NCBI GenBank assembly: GCA_000310025.1
Contig: FN649731.1
Location: 1,242,893-1,306,892 of the forward strand
Direction: 5' to 3'
Origin: Ectocarpus siliculosus
Lineage: Eukaryota > Sar > Phaeophyceae > Ectocarpales > Ectocarpaceae
Length of the DNA stretch: 64,000 bases
Shown: one piece after another, positions 12,263-24,755 of the stretch
Layout: every line of letters begins with the position of its first letter
How positions within the stretch are numbered: the stretch's first letter is position 1
Notes under the pieces: model-generated
The model's database searches: none
What the model was told of the DNA's origin: nothing
Seen by the model: only the letters and a program-made list of their open reading frames with translations
Translations under genes and position numbers: made by a program

Positions 12263-15200
12263 ACAAAATCGCGTAAATAACAAAAGAGTCTACAACGAGC
12301 AAGGGGTGGAATCGTGGCAGCCAACAGCTGATAACACTCCCGGTTGTTGTTGTTGTAATCTCGCTTCCACGTCATCCAAGCACGTTGCAACACAACGCAC
12401 AGAGCAAGAACAACACGCGCCGACGCACGAACAAACGGTGGTGCGCACCGACACACGTACGTCCGCATGCATACGTCAGTCACAGACGCTGCCGCGGAGA
12501 CCAGTCACAACGACTACGACGATGACGACGCCAAACGTACGTACGTACGTACCGGTGTTCGTGCGTAAAGACGTCGAAGAACTCCTTCTTCCGCTCGTCC
12601 GTGGCGATGAACAGCACCTCCCCCGGCTGTATGAGGTCCTTCGTCGCCCCAGCGATCGTCTCCGCCGGCGGTTTCATCTGGAGAACACCACAACAGTAAA
12701 TAAAACCATGCAACAACGCTCTGCTTAGCAACCACGCACGGGAGTGGTACAAACATAGAGCAGAGCAGAACAAAGCAGAGCACAGTACAGCACAGTACAG
12801 CACAGTACAAAGCACCTAGCAAGCACGTACGGAAATATCCAATTGCCCATGAACGGTGCATAAGGTCGAGAGAACATCCAACAAAGGACTCCCCAAAGAG
12901 TGAATGGATGCTAGAGAGAATGTGACGTGCACTTAACTTTTTTTTTTTTTCGCGGAGCTAGGAATTTGGGCTTGTCGCCATCTGGTGTCCGGGAAGTTTA
13001 AACCGTAAGACGCGTACAATCTAGCCAGAGCATTCTTCTACCGCCTCCCGCCCCCCCCCCCAAAAAAAAAAAAAGCACGAACCGCCAACAAGCGACTTCA
13101 GCCTCCTTCGTAAAAAAAACACACACACACACGCTCCCGCCATACACACCCTAACGTACTGGAAGTCCCCTCGTCGGATGTGGAACGTGCTGAAGCCGGC
13201 CCTCTTCCGTACCCCTCCCCCGCCCTCGTCCGCGTAGCTCCCCCCCCCAACCCCAGCCACCTCCCCCCCACCCACCCACCCTTCTCTCTCCCCGAGGCCC
13301 CCCCACTCCCCGTAGTATCCGGACCAATTCCCGGGGTCCCCCCCGCCGGCGGCGCGGAGCCTCCCGACTATCGTCGCCGCCGCGCAGAAGAGGGACTCTC
13401 GGAAGTGGACGAGGTCTCGGACGAGGCGGCGGTGGTGTCGGGCCGCGACGGGGTCGCTGAAGCCCACGAAGGTGTAGAAGTGGGTGAAGAGCCTGTACTC
13501 CTCGCGGCCCTGTCCGGGCGATGTCTTTTTTTTTTTTTTTTTTTGGAAGGGGGGGGTGGAAGGTGGAAGGTGGAAGGTTACGAAAGACGAGGCAATTTTT
13601 TTTTCCCTACAGTAGCAACGAAGATCAAGCGCTCAAAATTGTGTGTGGCCGTCGTCGATCACGAGCGGGGTGGCAGACTAGCCGTCCCTACTCGCCTGTT
13701 TGGTCTAGTACAGTAGCATCGTTTTGGTCCAGAGTGCGCCGGCCGGTGCGGAGGTACAACGTTACGAAATACATGGCAGGGTTTTCATTATTTTACCAAC
13801 CGACGCAAGGATATTCGTCGGTCACGAGCGGAGTGTCACCACCTATAATAGTCGCCTCTGTTGTTTCGTAGCGTCGTTTTCGGGTCAGTGGTAGTCTCAG
13901 TCCGGAGTGCGCAGCCTGTGCGGTACGGCGCCTGCCTCTACGTAGTAGGTACGGTACAGCAGCATTTTGTGGAAGCCTGCACGTGGGTTTTATGTGTTTG
14001 TTGGAAAACCGCTGTGCGTTTTGTTCCCCCCGAAGGTATCCATACCACACGCATTCCGTAGATACAATCTGGAGGCGAGCACATTACTCCTTCCGCGCAA
14101 GCCCCTTCTGCGATCAACAGATCAAGCAGCATGTTCTTCGAACGTTGAACAGCTGAGACGGCTGCGGCCATCACGCCATAAAACGTTCGACGTCCAAGCG
14201 GGACACACACCCCCATGCTGCCCCCTCACGGGGTCCCAGTTCATGGCAGATAGAAGTGTTTTGTGTTTTCAACCGCACTAAGACTGACGTCTTTTCATTG
14301 GTCAGCCGGTAAGCGCGGTCGATGCTAATAATAATAAAAAAAAAACACACACACACACAAAATGCAAATACCACTTGTGCTGTTCGCCCGTGGTCTCGGT
14401 TTTAGGGTTTAGGGTCAGGTTTGTTGAAGGGGGCTGGCTCCATACGACTAGCTGACCGCCCGCCGCTGTTTTGTTCTGTGAATGCATCCGCAGAGGCCCC
14501 ACTCACCCGGAAGTGAATGTGCCGAGCCCGCTGCATATCCTCGCCGTAGTCCAGCTGTCGCCGCTTGTCGGTGAGGAACTCCTGCAGCCACGCCTGTTGT
14601 TGTCGTCGTGTTGGCCGCGGCGGAGGCAGTCGTCGGACACCCGCACAAAAATATGGTACGGTACGGTACAACGGTGCACGATAACAACGGGAAGACACGG
14701 GTTGTTGTGGTCGAGTTGGCGGCGGCGGCGGTCGTAGAAGACCCGCAACAAACATGGTACGGTACGGTACGGTATAGGATATTCTACAAGCGGGAAAATA
14801 AAGAAAGAAGAACCATCCAGCCGAGCAATCCAACGGCACAGCACAGACGAGACGACGGCACGTTAATTGCCACCCCGCTCCGGCAGAGAACCCTTCATGC
14901 GACTCGCCAAATACCTCACGGCGCTTCGCGCTTGGTGATGTGAGAGCCTGGTCCGGTGAGAACCCGGCGTGCTCCGTCCCGGCTTTGTAGGGATGCGAGG
15001 TCAATGGTCTAACGACTACGGCATGCACGACTATGAGTACACCCCCCCTCCCCCCCCCTCCGGCAGAGAGTTCGGGAAAGTTTGCCAGCACCTCCTCTTA
15101 AAACAACCCTATGTGTATCAGACTCGAATCTGCGCAAGCATATCAATAAGCATGCGCCGAGGGAGAGAGGGCCAGACGGCCAACCCATCCTCCGCCAAGA

Positions 15201-15723
15201 GAGGAAAGCATGGCGGGTCTCTGTTCGAACCAAGATTCTTGTGCCTATCGCAGGTAAAGACTTGCTCCAGGTCGAATCTGCAAAAGAAAGCCGTTACCCT
15301 TGGGAACTCCGTCTTAGCCCCGACCCACATCTGCAGTCTTTCTGCCCTACAAGCTGTCCACACGCCTTGTCTCTGTCTGTCTACCTCGCGTTAGCTAAAA
15401 GTTGCCCGTGTAGCGGTCGTTGTTTTCGTCCACACACGACCAACTCTTCTCCAAAGAACCACGGCCACGACCAAAACGTGTCAAAAACAAGCACCGACAT
15501 CTACATAACAAGAACACCACGCAAATACTACTACAACACCGGTCACAAACAACAACTACTACTCAGACAGAAACGGAGACCCAACAGAGACTACACGCGC
15601 ACAACTGTCCCAGCAAAAACAATTGCAGCACCGCTCCATGAACAAACAACAACTTTTCGAGAAACAATTAACCGCCAGCTCCTCGAGACAGAGAGCACGA
15701 GAAACAATCAACCGCCAGCTCCT

Positions 15724-15778
<55 letters not shown>

Positions 15779-18700
15779 ACGGCAATCAATCGCCTCCCCT
15801 ACCCAACTTGCCTGAGACTCCTCGTCATCGGGGACCTTGGGGACTTCCGGAGAAGGACCGAATATCAAAGCCTCGTCCATGTGGTGCCAGTGCGGAACGA
15901 CGTCGGCAACCTCCCGCAGGTAGTCTTGCACGGCCTCCTTGCTGTGCCCTGCGACACGTGCGTACGTGTTTTTAGCTCACAGTGATGTGATGGGTTTTAG
16001 GAGTGCAGGCGCAGGGGGAATCGTAGGCCGCAGTCTTGTCGTGCTCCCCCCCCCCGTCATGTGGTGCTCGCTCGTGCATTCTTTTAGAGTAGGGAGGGCG
16101 TGGAGCAGGTCCATGGGGGGCGGGGCACGATGCTACAGGCTACAGCAGTAGGTAGAGCTTCGTCCCACAACGCAAATATTCCCCCCTCGTGTGAACCGTC
16201 CTCCCAAGGTACTCAAGCGCGCCCACAACACCAAGCAGAGAACGTGGGGTCGTATATACCCTATGTCGCTGCCACAGCACTCTTTTAGAAAACGCGCACA
16301 GCACTGCGGCCTCACAAGTAAAAGCACGCACGCTGCTACGGCAGACGGAGGCAAAAGCATTTAACAAAAATAGCAAGGGATCAGTGCGTTCTGACTAACA
16401 GCCAGGCAGTCCGTCAAACGGTCGCCAGCACGGGCAAGACGCATGTATAAAGGCAAGGGGGGATCGACACAAATCACAACCACGCGGGACCCAGAAAATA
16501 CGCCAACGGCCCCGCCAAAACAGCGAACCCATGCGTACATTGATCGCCCTCCGTACATGAAGGAAAAACCCGGAACCGAGCCATGACTCTCCCCTCCCCC
16601 CCCCCCCCCACCTGAGCTTTTGTTTCCAGGGGGTACCTTTCCCAGTCGGCCCGTGAGCCCCTCCTTCTTCAAGAATTCCTGCGAGAAGCACAAAAAAAAA
16701 TAAACAAAAATGAAAACGTGCGCAACGAGCATTCCCAGGAGCAAAGAGAAGCGTAAACGTTGGTTACCACGGGGTCGTGGATGGAAAGCCTTCTCGTCCT
16801 CACAGGAGGAGTTGCTTTTTGCGGGTGACATCGTAAACTACGCAGAATGGAATTGCCGCTGTGTACATGGTGTTTAAAATTTGCTGTGACGCTCGTTGTC
16901 GGATGACGAGGAAGATTTTACGTGCGTCGCGTGGGTCCCCACAGCCCGCAGACGAAACTATCGTCACGCCCCCGTGGGAAAGATACACGGCACCCCCACT
17001 GTCCCCCCGCCACTGCCAGCCAGGAACGGCGCAAGCGACAGCAGCAGCAAGACTAAACCGGCAACAACTAAATAAGTACGGGAACAATCATCAGCACAGC
17101 CCAAAGGCATGGGAATCAACATCAGCACCACCACCCACAGCAGTGCATACACATTTAGTGCATACACATTTACCTCCATGGTGATGACGTCCATGTAGTC
17201 CGAGAGGTACTCGATGGGGAACATGTCCGCGAATTCCACCGCGGGCCTGTTCAGCAGGTAGAACTTCTGCGCCGCTGGCATGACCAGCGTGCGCCCCGTT
17301 TCTCTAGCGAAGACCAGCATCACCTCCATGGCCATTCTGCACAAGCGACAAGGAAATGGACGCGGGGGGGGATTACTTCGACCCTTCGTGCTGGAGGCTG
17401 CTACAACTAGAACGTGGCGCAGGGTTACGCTAAGGGGCCGCTAAACACGAGCAAAAAAAAAAATAAAAAACAACGCACCTGATGTTGTTGAATCCCCCGT
17501 GGTCGGGCTCAAAGGTGACGTACTGCGGCCTCCCCTCCTCCTGCGCCTTACGGGCGCTGGCCCCCCACGGACTCTCGTACGCCCTGTGTGGGATGTGCAA
17601 AACAGCGAAAAAAAAAGGGCACAAAAAAAAAACCGACAGCGCGGCCCACACGCGACGGAGTAAAATACGTCAACAGCTGTATTATGTATACGTACCCGTA
17701 CGTATGGATGATAGATATATCGCCTGTCAAGCGGATAAAACCGCCGGTGTTCATGTGGGCCGCACCAACTTCCGACCTGTATGGAGTATCTTCCAAACGT
17801 GTACCAAGCACAGGAGGGACAGAGGCACAGAGGCACTCCGCGATTAATCAAAACCGCGAAATATTGATGGAGGCCGGTGCTTGGAGTGTACAATGCGTAC
17901 CCAGTACGCAGCAGTGCACAGAAGCGAAGTCGGGCGTGGGTCGACACGTCCGGCACAGCTGTTTGCGTCGAAGTCCAAGTCAGATTGCATCTATCGTTCG
18001 AACGTGGGTAATCTCGAACGGGTAGTCTTTCTGTGAGTGTATTTATTTTTCCTAATCTATCTCTCGGCAGAACGAGAATTTCCTAATAATCTATGTACGT
18101 TTGTGGTGAATCGGGCACGCTGGGCACACATTATATAAAGACGCGGCGTGTTATTGCACGGGACTCTTGTAGGTATCTCTCCGCATTTCCGCATTTTCTC
18201 TCTCGCTGTTGGTGCCTCAGAGCATGATGATGGCAACCAGGCAGCAGCCCGCGGCACACGCTTGCGATCACCGCTGGCTGCAAAGGAATAGCCTGACTGC
18301 TGGCGTGTTTATATCACCGCACGCCACGCACAAATCAAAACACCAGCAGTGGGTGCATCCATCGCAAGGGATCAAACGTTCATCTGCTCATGTTAGCCTC
18401 GCGATGTGTGTACTTGTACAAGTAGTCGCCCACTTTTTTTGTGTTCCACATCTGTCTTCCGACCTTCCTTCTTCGTGCCAGAGGACTACAGCAGCAACAA
18501 AAACCCCTCACTTGTCCAGCGGAATGTCCTTCCAGTATGACAAGTCCACGGCCGGCTTCCCCCCGTCGCACTGCAGCGGGATGTAGTCCATTGGACCCTC
18601 CGCGGGGTGGTTCGCTTGGCGCAACACTTCCGGCTCGTGCTGCCTCGGGTCTTCATCGTCGTAGTTACCGTCGGTTTCGAAGCTCTGCCCCAGGCGTGGG

Positions 18701-18870
18701 TAAGGGTTGGGCCTCGAGATCTCGTGGCGTGTAACCTCGACGTGGGACAAGTAGAGGTAGACGGTCGACAGGAAAGCGATCAAGGCCATCACCACGCGGC
18801 TTGTGGTGCTCACGGAGTTGCTCGAGCCGCCGCCGCGTCTCCGCGGCGGCCTCGCCCGGGGTGCCGCCAT
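9933..18870 (-). CDS. GDP-fucose protein O-fucosyltransferase-like type II membrane enzyme
   Basis: Eleven exons: 18870-18512, 17583-17479, 17336-17174, 16678-16612, 15948-15812, 14593-14507, 13509-13156, 12677-12553, 11911-11819, 11492-11354, 10013-9933. They sum to 1710 nt, 569 aa. A basic N-terminus and one membrane span (about residues 26-42, VVMALIAFLSTVYLYL) mark a type II Golgi/ER enzyme. Family motifs appear in order: TFEPDHGGFNNIR, MLVFARETGRTLVMP, EFLKKEGLTGRLGKVPPGN, RLFTHFYTFVGF, FHIRRGDFQY (the GDP-fucose-binding Arg motif), GEVLFIATDERKKEFF, GRTFIGTWRSTFTGYITRLR and PVAWEDLD before the stop. The family moves fucose from GDP-fucose to protein Ser/Thr. Exon 7 carries a Gly-rich insert of about 45 residues that is unusual for the family. 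Intron 5 has a GC donor (CAG|GCAAGT). The acceptor substrate cannot be read from sequence. The ATG at 18870 has a good context (ACCAACATGG). Confidence 0.9.
10140..10309 (-). mobile_element. LINE 3'-end copy (outer element) in O-FucT intron 10
   Basis: Read on the minus strand this matches the end of the LINE at 57.9 kb: a short coding remnant (RIDTLGKTFLSHLWQSR), then the 3' UTR with GTGATCGGTCCTGTGGGAAC and the GGCATGCAAAACAT segment, ending in a run of C. It directly abuts the tail of a second copy at its upstream side, so one element landed in or beside the other. Confidence 0.8.
10310..10890 (-). mobile_element. LINE copy with reverse transcriptase C-terminus, interrupted by an assembly gap
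   Basis: On the minus strand, 10867-10666 codes for FRIGDLDLPERRKRY...CPCGKSEESRPHIVGECELY, a Cys/His knuckle region homologous to that of the 57.9-kb LINE (RTGDIGLRERRRRH...CDCGFECEDSVHVVAECPWY). After 274 unknown bases the sequence resumes with GACGCGTGGTCAATGGTC and a C tail (G-run on the plus strand, 10315-10330). This is the same family but a diverged subfamily. The upstream flank to about 11100 is dense in G-runs and may hold more decayed tails. Confidence 0.75.
10392..10665. other. Assembly gap (274 N)
   Basis: Unresolved bases lie inside the nested LINE copies in the last intron of the O-fucosyltransferase gene. Any continuous reading frame across it is not evidence of a gene. Confidence 1.
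11269..11330 (+). repeat. Dispersed ~60-bp repeat, copy 1
   Basis: The core GTTCGACCGTGGGTAT, then GGGTAGTCTTTCTGTG, then ATTTATTTTTCC recurs at 17995-18054 in the same orientation. A partial copy (GGATCTCGAACGGGTAGTGT) lies near 2680 in fibrillin intron 1. Two copies sit in introns of the O-fucosyltransferase gene. Its relation to the LINE or SINE families is unknown. Confidence 0.6.
12229..12261. repeat. (GT)n microsatellite
   Basis: An almost pure GT dinucleotide run in intron 8 of the O-fucosyltransferase gene. Similar shorter runs occur at 6739-6770 and 31720-31740. Confidence 0.9.
14640..14776. repeat. Paired GGTACGGTACGG motifs
   Basis: ATGGTACGGTACGGTAC occurs at about 14652-14668 and again at about 14755-14775, in the intron between exons 6 and 5 of the O-fucosyltransferase gene. 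The same TACGG/CCGTA iteration returns at 34765-34799 (DXO intron 5) and several times in the POLD3 intron 1 array, so it is a recurring short motif in this window. Confidence 0.6.
14930..15063 (+). mobile_element. LINE 3'-end fragment in O-FucT intron 5
   Basis: The plus strand contains GTGCTCCGTCC, GGTCAATGGTCTAACGACTA and GGCATGCACGACTATGAGTA, followed by a long C-rich tail (ACCCCCCCTCCCCCCCC). This is the same 3' UTR and tail as the other copies. The 5' part is diverged, so the left border is approximate. It lies antisense to the host gene. Confidence 0.75.
15640..15778. repeat. Short direct repeat plus (GA)n microsatellite
   Basis: A segment of about 38 bases (GAAACAATTAACCGCCAGCT, CCTCGAGA...) is repeated twice (about 15660 and 15700) and runs into a pure GA tract of about 50 bases. 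The tract ends 33 bases from the GC splice donor of O-fucosyltransferase exon 5. Confidence 0.85.
17995..18054 (+). repeat. Dispersed ~60-bp repeat, copy 2
   Basis: This carries GTTCGAACGTGGGTAATC, GAACGGGTAGTCTTTCTGTG and ATTTATTTTTCCTAAT, and matches 11269-11330 in the same orientation. It lies in intron 1 of the O-fucosyltransferase gene. Confidence 0.6.
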
Positions 18871-21800
18871 GTTGGTCCGAGTCCGAAGTTGCTGCTGACT
18901 TCTCGGCAGCAACAGCTGTTGTCTCAGGAAGCAGACTTTGTTGGCAGCGCGTTTGCTGGAATGTTGGTGAGTGCTTTGTGCTTGGTCTGGTGTGTTGGCG
19001 TCGGTGGTATGATGCGGATTAGCACCCGTGAACGTACGGTGAACCAGGACTGCCCGAGAGGGGATTCGCAGACAGTACAATGAATGACAGAGCATACCTG
19101 CTGGAGGTACCTGATTTTTTCATTTTTTCCTCTACATACCCTAGGTAGTTTGTTTGTAGTTTGTTTGTTTGTGGCATTTCGGATATATACCATTCATTCA
19201 ACAACCCATACCTTTGGGTTCGAAAGATATACCCGCCGTGGGTCCTCTCCGGCCGCGGCCCGTCCTACATACCTTTTGCCCAGAAGAAGCTGCCGTCGAG
19301 CCAAAGCCCCCCCGTTGTTTATTGTCTCGCTCTAACGTTGGTCTCTCTCGTCCTTTTTTCCGGCTCCTTGTCTCTCTCTCTTCATGCACACATAGTATGC
19401 CAGGCGCCTCGTTCCGTACGTACTCGACCTTTTTTCAACAACGTATATGCATCTCCTCCTGACGCACAGGCAGTGTGCTTTTCCCTCGATATCTCACACA
19501 TCGACGGGGTCTTGGTGACCACACCCATAGCTCTCCCTTTTGTCCCCCTCGGCTTCACCCCCACCTTATTATCTATGGTCAGAGATCGTGCCCGCCCGTC
19601 ATGATGACAGTTTGTTTTGTTCATCATCTCGTCTCTTCTTTTCTTCCCTCTCGCCGTGCTACAACACCCAATAACGTGAAACGACTCTCCCCCCTTCCTT
19701 CTTCCCTTTCATACCGTGACCGCACTTGCCCCTATGGTCTCGTTTGCCTGTGGTTATAGGGAGCTTTAGCTATTTTATGATGTGTCTTGCAATCCGCTCC
19801 TGGATGATGATGAGCTTCATTCTCCTCACCTTCAGGTCCCGGTCAGGTCTTCGTGAGACCGGAGCCCGTTGCTGCTACCCTTTCCACCACCGCTCCGCGC
19901 AATCCGATTCGCGTTGCTAGGTTGGTTGCATCAGTACCAGAAAGGAGCAGTCCGTTCTTGTTGTTGTCGTTGTGCACTTGCCCCATCAAGAAGCCGCGTG
20001 ACGGTGATGCACGAGGAACCACGAAGAAGACAGAAGGAGGAGCAGCATCACAATCGACGCCGGAGTGACACGTTCATCACCATCATCATCGTCATCACCA
20101 CAACAAGGCGATTGCCGACGGCGTCTGTCTGTCTGTATCCATCCGTGTTGGTGGGGTTGTTGGAATTGTTGGTTTGGTGTTGGTGGTAGCGTTGTGGTTA
20201 TTGCGGGTCCGTCTTCCTCTGTGCTACACGAGAACGACTCTGTTGCGGCCGTTGATGATATTCTGTGCATTATGTATGACAGAAGTATACCCGCATCGTC
20301 TACATACAGTCATTGGAGACGATATGTCGAAGAGTCCCCGGTAGACACAAGTGACCCGTTGAAGAGCCGAAACGACGACGAGCACATTTTTGCAGCCGCA
20401 ACCTCCGCTCAACCGACGGGAGGACGTAAAGGAAACAATTGGAAAGGGGAAGACAAACGATGATCGTCCAGGTGTCGTATTTAAAGGAGAGCTGTACGGC
20501 ACCGAGAAGCGCATTTGTTTATTCCCATACTTACCGACCGGAACCCATCTGACGCTTCACACTCCTGTAGTCACGCAACGTAGGGGGCGAAGGGGATTTG
20601 GGCCTGAAAGAACGGTATACCTCTGCCTAAACCGGGGCTGACTGTGTGTCTGTGCAAACGCCAATCAATGAAAGTGGCCTCTGCCCGCTCCGGGTTCGGT
20701 TCGAATATTGGCGCTGCGTAGCGTAGTCTTCCTTCTCTCTACGTATACTCTTCGCCATATAAAGGGTGGGAGTACCCTCTACCCCACAGACCGATAGCCA
20801 ACCCCATGCACGAAGTATATCTGAATCGTGCTTTTGCTCTTGTCCGTGGCTGACTCTGTAGCCCAGTGCGCGATTAGACGTGGACAAACGATTCGCGCAA
20901 GCTCACTCTCTAATCCAAAAAATACAAGCAGGGGGTCAACGTAAGGCCGTAGGCGTGAGATAGTAGTCCATCTTCACGGGACGGGGCTCGAATCACTCGG
21001 AACGCTTGCTCTCTTTGGCCGCTGTTGTGCTGGTTGCTGATCTCATCTTGAAATTGGACAAATTCTTACCCAAGGTGTTGGTGGAGGACCCATTAATCCA
21101 TTCAGTCCAAAACCGACATCTTACCCCGACACCAAGGAACGTAACAGACAAACAAACAATCACTGTGCGTATTCGCAAGGTTCATGCTGAGTAAAGTAGG
21201 GGGGCAACAAGAAGGCAAGCCCTGAAGCTCCGACAACCGCCCCACGCAACAAACACCTCGTTTTTTTCTATGTCGCCCACGGGCTGCCATCTATCATCCC
21301 ACTACGTACAAGGCGCTCGCGCCTACGAAACAAAAACACGCATACAACAATATTCCTATTTACATTTCTCGAGAATGAGGCATTGTACGTACTACCCGCC
21401 ATCGACCATGGCCGGCTGAATGTTTAACGACTATGAGCAGAATGCCCGGTTTTGGCTCCACATACGACCGTACCGCGTGTGTGCACGCTTTCAGCTACTA
21501 CTTGATATCCCCCTCGTTCTCAGGTCAAGGAACGATGATCACGACGAACCGGAACTCGAACGGGAACAAAACAGCCAGTCTACTTGATGAAAAACATACC
21601 TACATAGAACAATGTTCCCACCCGCATGCAACCCTTTCACTCAGTCCATCATCGACACAATCCACCCAAACCAAAAAACATCCTGATGCGCACAACACCC
21701 CCTGCACACGTTCGTGGGTTGGGCGTGGGCAGGCACCACACACACTTCTGGTGGAAGCTCCAACCACGACAGACAGCAAAGATAAACGAAAAATAGAAAA

Positions 21801-24436
21801 TATGTCACACAGGAAGAACGAATACAGAAAACAAAGATACTGGTGACTAGGTTGCGCCTCGGAGGCGCTCGCCGTAAACTCCGATCTTTCGTTCGTGGTC
21901 ACCGGCATTTGCCGAAAATTGAAAAATCAACCGCCGTTTCTTGATGAACGACTACAATTGGGCCATTTTTCAACGTTCTCCGCCGAACAGAAACGTTGAT
22001 TCAACGCCCGTTTTACGTATTGGGCTCCTACCACCTGCGGTACAATCATCTCCCCATCCTCTTGCAACGCCAACCTGCTACACGCGGCCGTTCAGCTGCA
22101 TGAATCAACACAACCAGTCGTGCTTCGCCCATTTTTCGTATCCTTTTCTTCGCGAACGACGCCGAAAACACCAGCTTGTGGTGTTCGCCCTTCTTTCTAA
22201 TGTGTCACAGAAAATCCCCGAAAAGCATTCCCTTGCGGCGGCTCCGTTCCCCTTTCGTCAATTTTTTTAATCGCCGAAAAACAGGAAAACAATCGCCTCC
22301 CGAGGCTTAGGTTATCCTTGTAAATAGTCACCAAGCTCTTCACCTCGTGCCCCATCAAGTTTTCAATCCAACACCGGTCCCCCAACACGAATCTTCATCT
22401 ACCACAAAACACCCAACAACTCTTTGGGCCGAAAAACAGTCATGGGGGAGAGGTACAGCAAGCACCCCTGTCTTGAACGCGTCCACCGTGGAACGACCAT
22501 GCCATCGGTCTAATATTCTACTCGAAGGTCAATGCAGTTCCCTATTCTACTACAAACACCAAGGGAAGGGGAAGCGTTGCAGCAAGGGCATGGGGTGCGT
22601 GCTGCGCGCCCAGGGAAAAACCGCACCATGTCGAGCAGAACCCCAAGAAAAGGAAGAAACATAGAACAACCGAAACTTGATTCAGCCGGTCGGATCGAAT
22701 GAAATCGCCAACTCCCACCGGCTAAACGACAACCGCCAGCCACCCAAGCTCACCCAAAGAACGATGAGAGACATGTGCTGGCCATCGGCCAGGCATAGCC
22801 CCCGGGGTTCCAGCGGGGCGCGCCGTCCCTAAGCGGCTTCGTCTGGCGCGCGAGTCACCGCGATCAGGCCGTCGCAAGCTTTGCATAACGAAAATATCTC
22901 CGGGACGTGGGTGCTGAAAGGGTGCCGTCCCCGCCACCGGCCGAGTGCTCCTGGGTCACTCGATGGGGATCATGATATATTACCAGAGGGCAGCTATTTA
23001 AGGCCGAATTTCGCCTCGAGGCGGCCGCCGCAGCTGTGGTCGGAAGGAAGAGGAGCTCGACCGCTTACACCTCGGTCGGTGCCACGATGCTGGAGGGCGA
23101 AGGGCGTCCTCTATGGCATCAACCACGTGTCGAAGCCCTGCTCGGCTGTCCCTGACGCCGCCGGAGCCGTCGCCGGCGCTGTAGCCGCACTGACCCCTTG
23201 CGCTACGCTCTGGCTTGTTGTCTGGTTCAGCCACCAGGAGGAAATTCCCTCACTCACCAGAGGAAGACCGAGGGTTTCCTGAGCAGGCGCGCGTTTGTCG
23301 GACGGGAAAGATACTTTATAAAGGGGGGCTCGATCTCTGGTAGTGGTCGTTTTTCCCTTGTGGCGGAGGGAAGGTGAGGGGTGTCAACAGTGCAGATCAC
23401 GGGGCGATATTCGACAAGAAATATTCACATCGGGAGCCTATGATTAACGGTGCTGCGAAGACGCGTGGTTGTTGGCTTGTTCTTCGTCTCTACTTATCGA
23501 CCACGGGAGAGGCGGCGCCGGCGGCGGCGTGGTGAGGACGGTAATTGTTGTGCATGGTGGAAATCCTCGGGTCAAAGACCCCGATAGTCCCGCAAGACTC
23601 TGGACGGGGCGCGTCGGATCTTTGCCGGCATGAGAGGTTTTGTACTGCGCGGGAAATGCCGAGTTGTATGGAGAATAGTCTCTGGCACACCCTTTCGTCC
23701 AGACCGGCAGTTACCGCGTGTTTTAATCATCACTTCTATATGGCCACGGCAGTGGCCGCAAGGAAACTGCTTTTAAGCGCCTGGATGTGAGCACGGGCGT
23801 CCGTCGTCGTGGGGCTCAATGCTACGGAGGCAAGCAGTCTCTCTCACGTTCTGCGGCCCGGTGGTTGTCTCTGCAGCACCAGGGATCCAGTCGTCCATCG
23901 TTGCGTTTTCCAACGTAATCCTCGAGCCTGCCCGGGCCATGGCAGCCCCAACAAAACCAGCAGCGCCAGACGACGGTGCCGCCGGTAGCGCCGCGGAGCA
24001 AGGCGACTTTTCGGCGTCGTAGGAAAGGGGGCGACGATTGGACGGCACCTGGCATCAAGAGAACGACGAAACGCGCGGCGCGGGAGGTGCCGAGTGAGAA
24101 AGACGGCAGGGTATTATTGAACCAGCCAGCGACGGCACTGCCACGACACTCAGTCGTCCTCACTACCGCCAAGAGAAGTTTTCCAAACCTACGCCATGCA
24201 GGGCGGACCAACCTGAATAGTTTGGACGTGGGCCTACTGGGGGATCCGTGAGCATCACTAAAGAGTTCAAGAGCTTTAAAAGGGCTGGGCGGTTTGGTAG
24301 GGGCGGGGCGATTGAGGAACATCGGCCGGCCAACGATGTTTTCTGATGAGGGCTCACGACGGCAAAAGCGCGCACACAAAAAAACACCATCTGAACTTCC
24401 TCACCACGTGCTGCACCACAGCCTTAGAACCGGAAG
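18871..24436. other. Long intergenic region, no gene supported
   Basis: This 5.6-kb stretch lies between the O-fucosyltransferase start and the 3' end of the next minus-strand gene. It must include the promoter of the former. I looked for exons on both strands and found isolated open stretches (for example 19853-19920 plus, 23976-24251 plus) but no chain of exons with family motifs. TATA-like boxes occur at 18132-18139 (TTATATAAAG), 20756-20762 and 23314-23320 (CTTTATAAAG). The last heads a GC-rich block at 22.7-24.3 kb that could be a decayed LTR or an unrecognised gene. Confidence 0.5.
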
Positions 24437-24712
24437 TTACGCACGTTTCAGACCCCCGTCACGGACAACGCGTTCACTCACCGAATGCCAGTTGTCCACG
24501 CCCGTCACCATCGACGACAAAGCAGCCTCCTCTGACGCCGTAGTTTCACCATCCCCCCTGTCCGTACGTTCTGTGTCGTTGCCCCCCTCGCACAACCGTT
24601 GACATTCTGGTTTAGTCGACCCGGGCGGTTGCGTGATACCGCTCACCCCTCCCCTCAGCCGTTGTGAGTCAAACCACGGCCATGCTATGCAAGGTAGCTC
24701 CTGTTGTTGTTG

Positions 24713-24755
<43 letters not shown>

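Noticed and set aside
14400-14414. Telomere-like TTTAGGGTTTAGGG
   Set aside because: Only two units, inside an intron; too short to call an interstitial telomere.
19161-19320. Possible GT31 galactosyltransferase-like exon (KIYPPWVLSGRG)
   Set aside because: The YPP..SG.G pattern is suggestive, but no DxD exon, no good acceptor and no downstream donor could be found.
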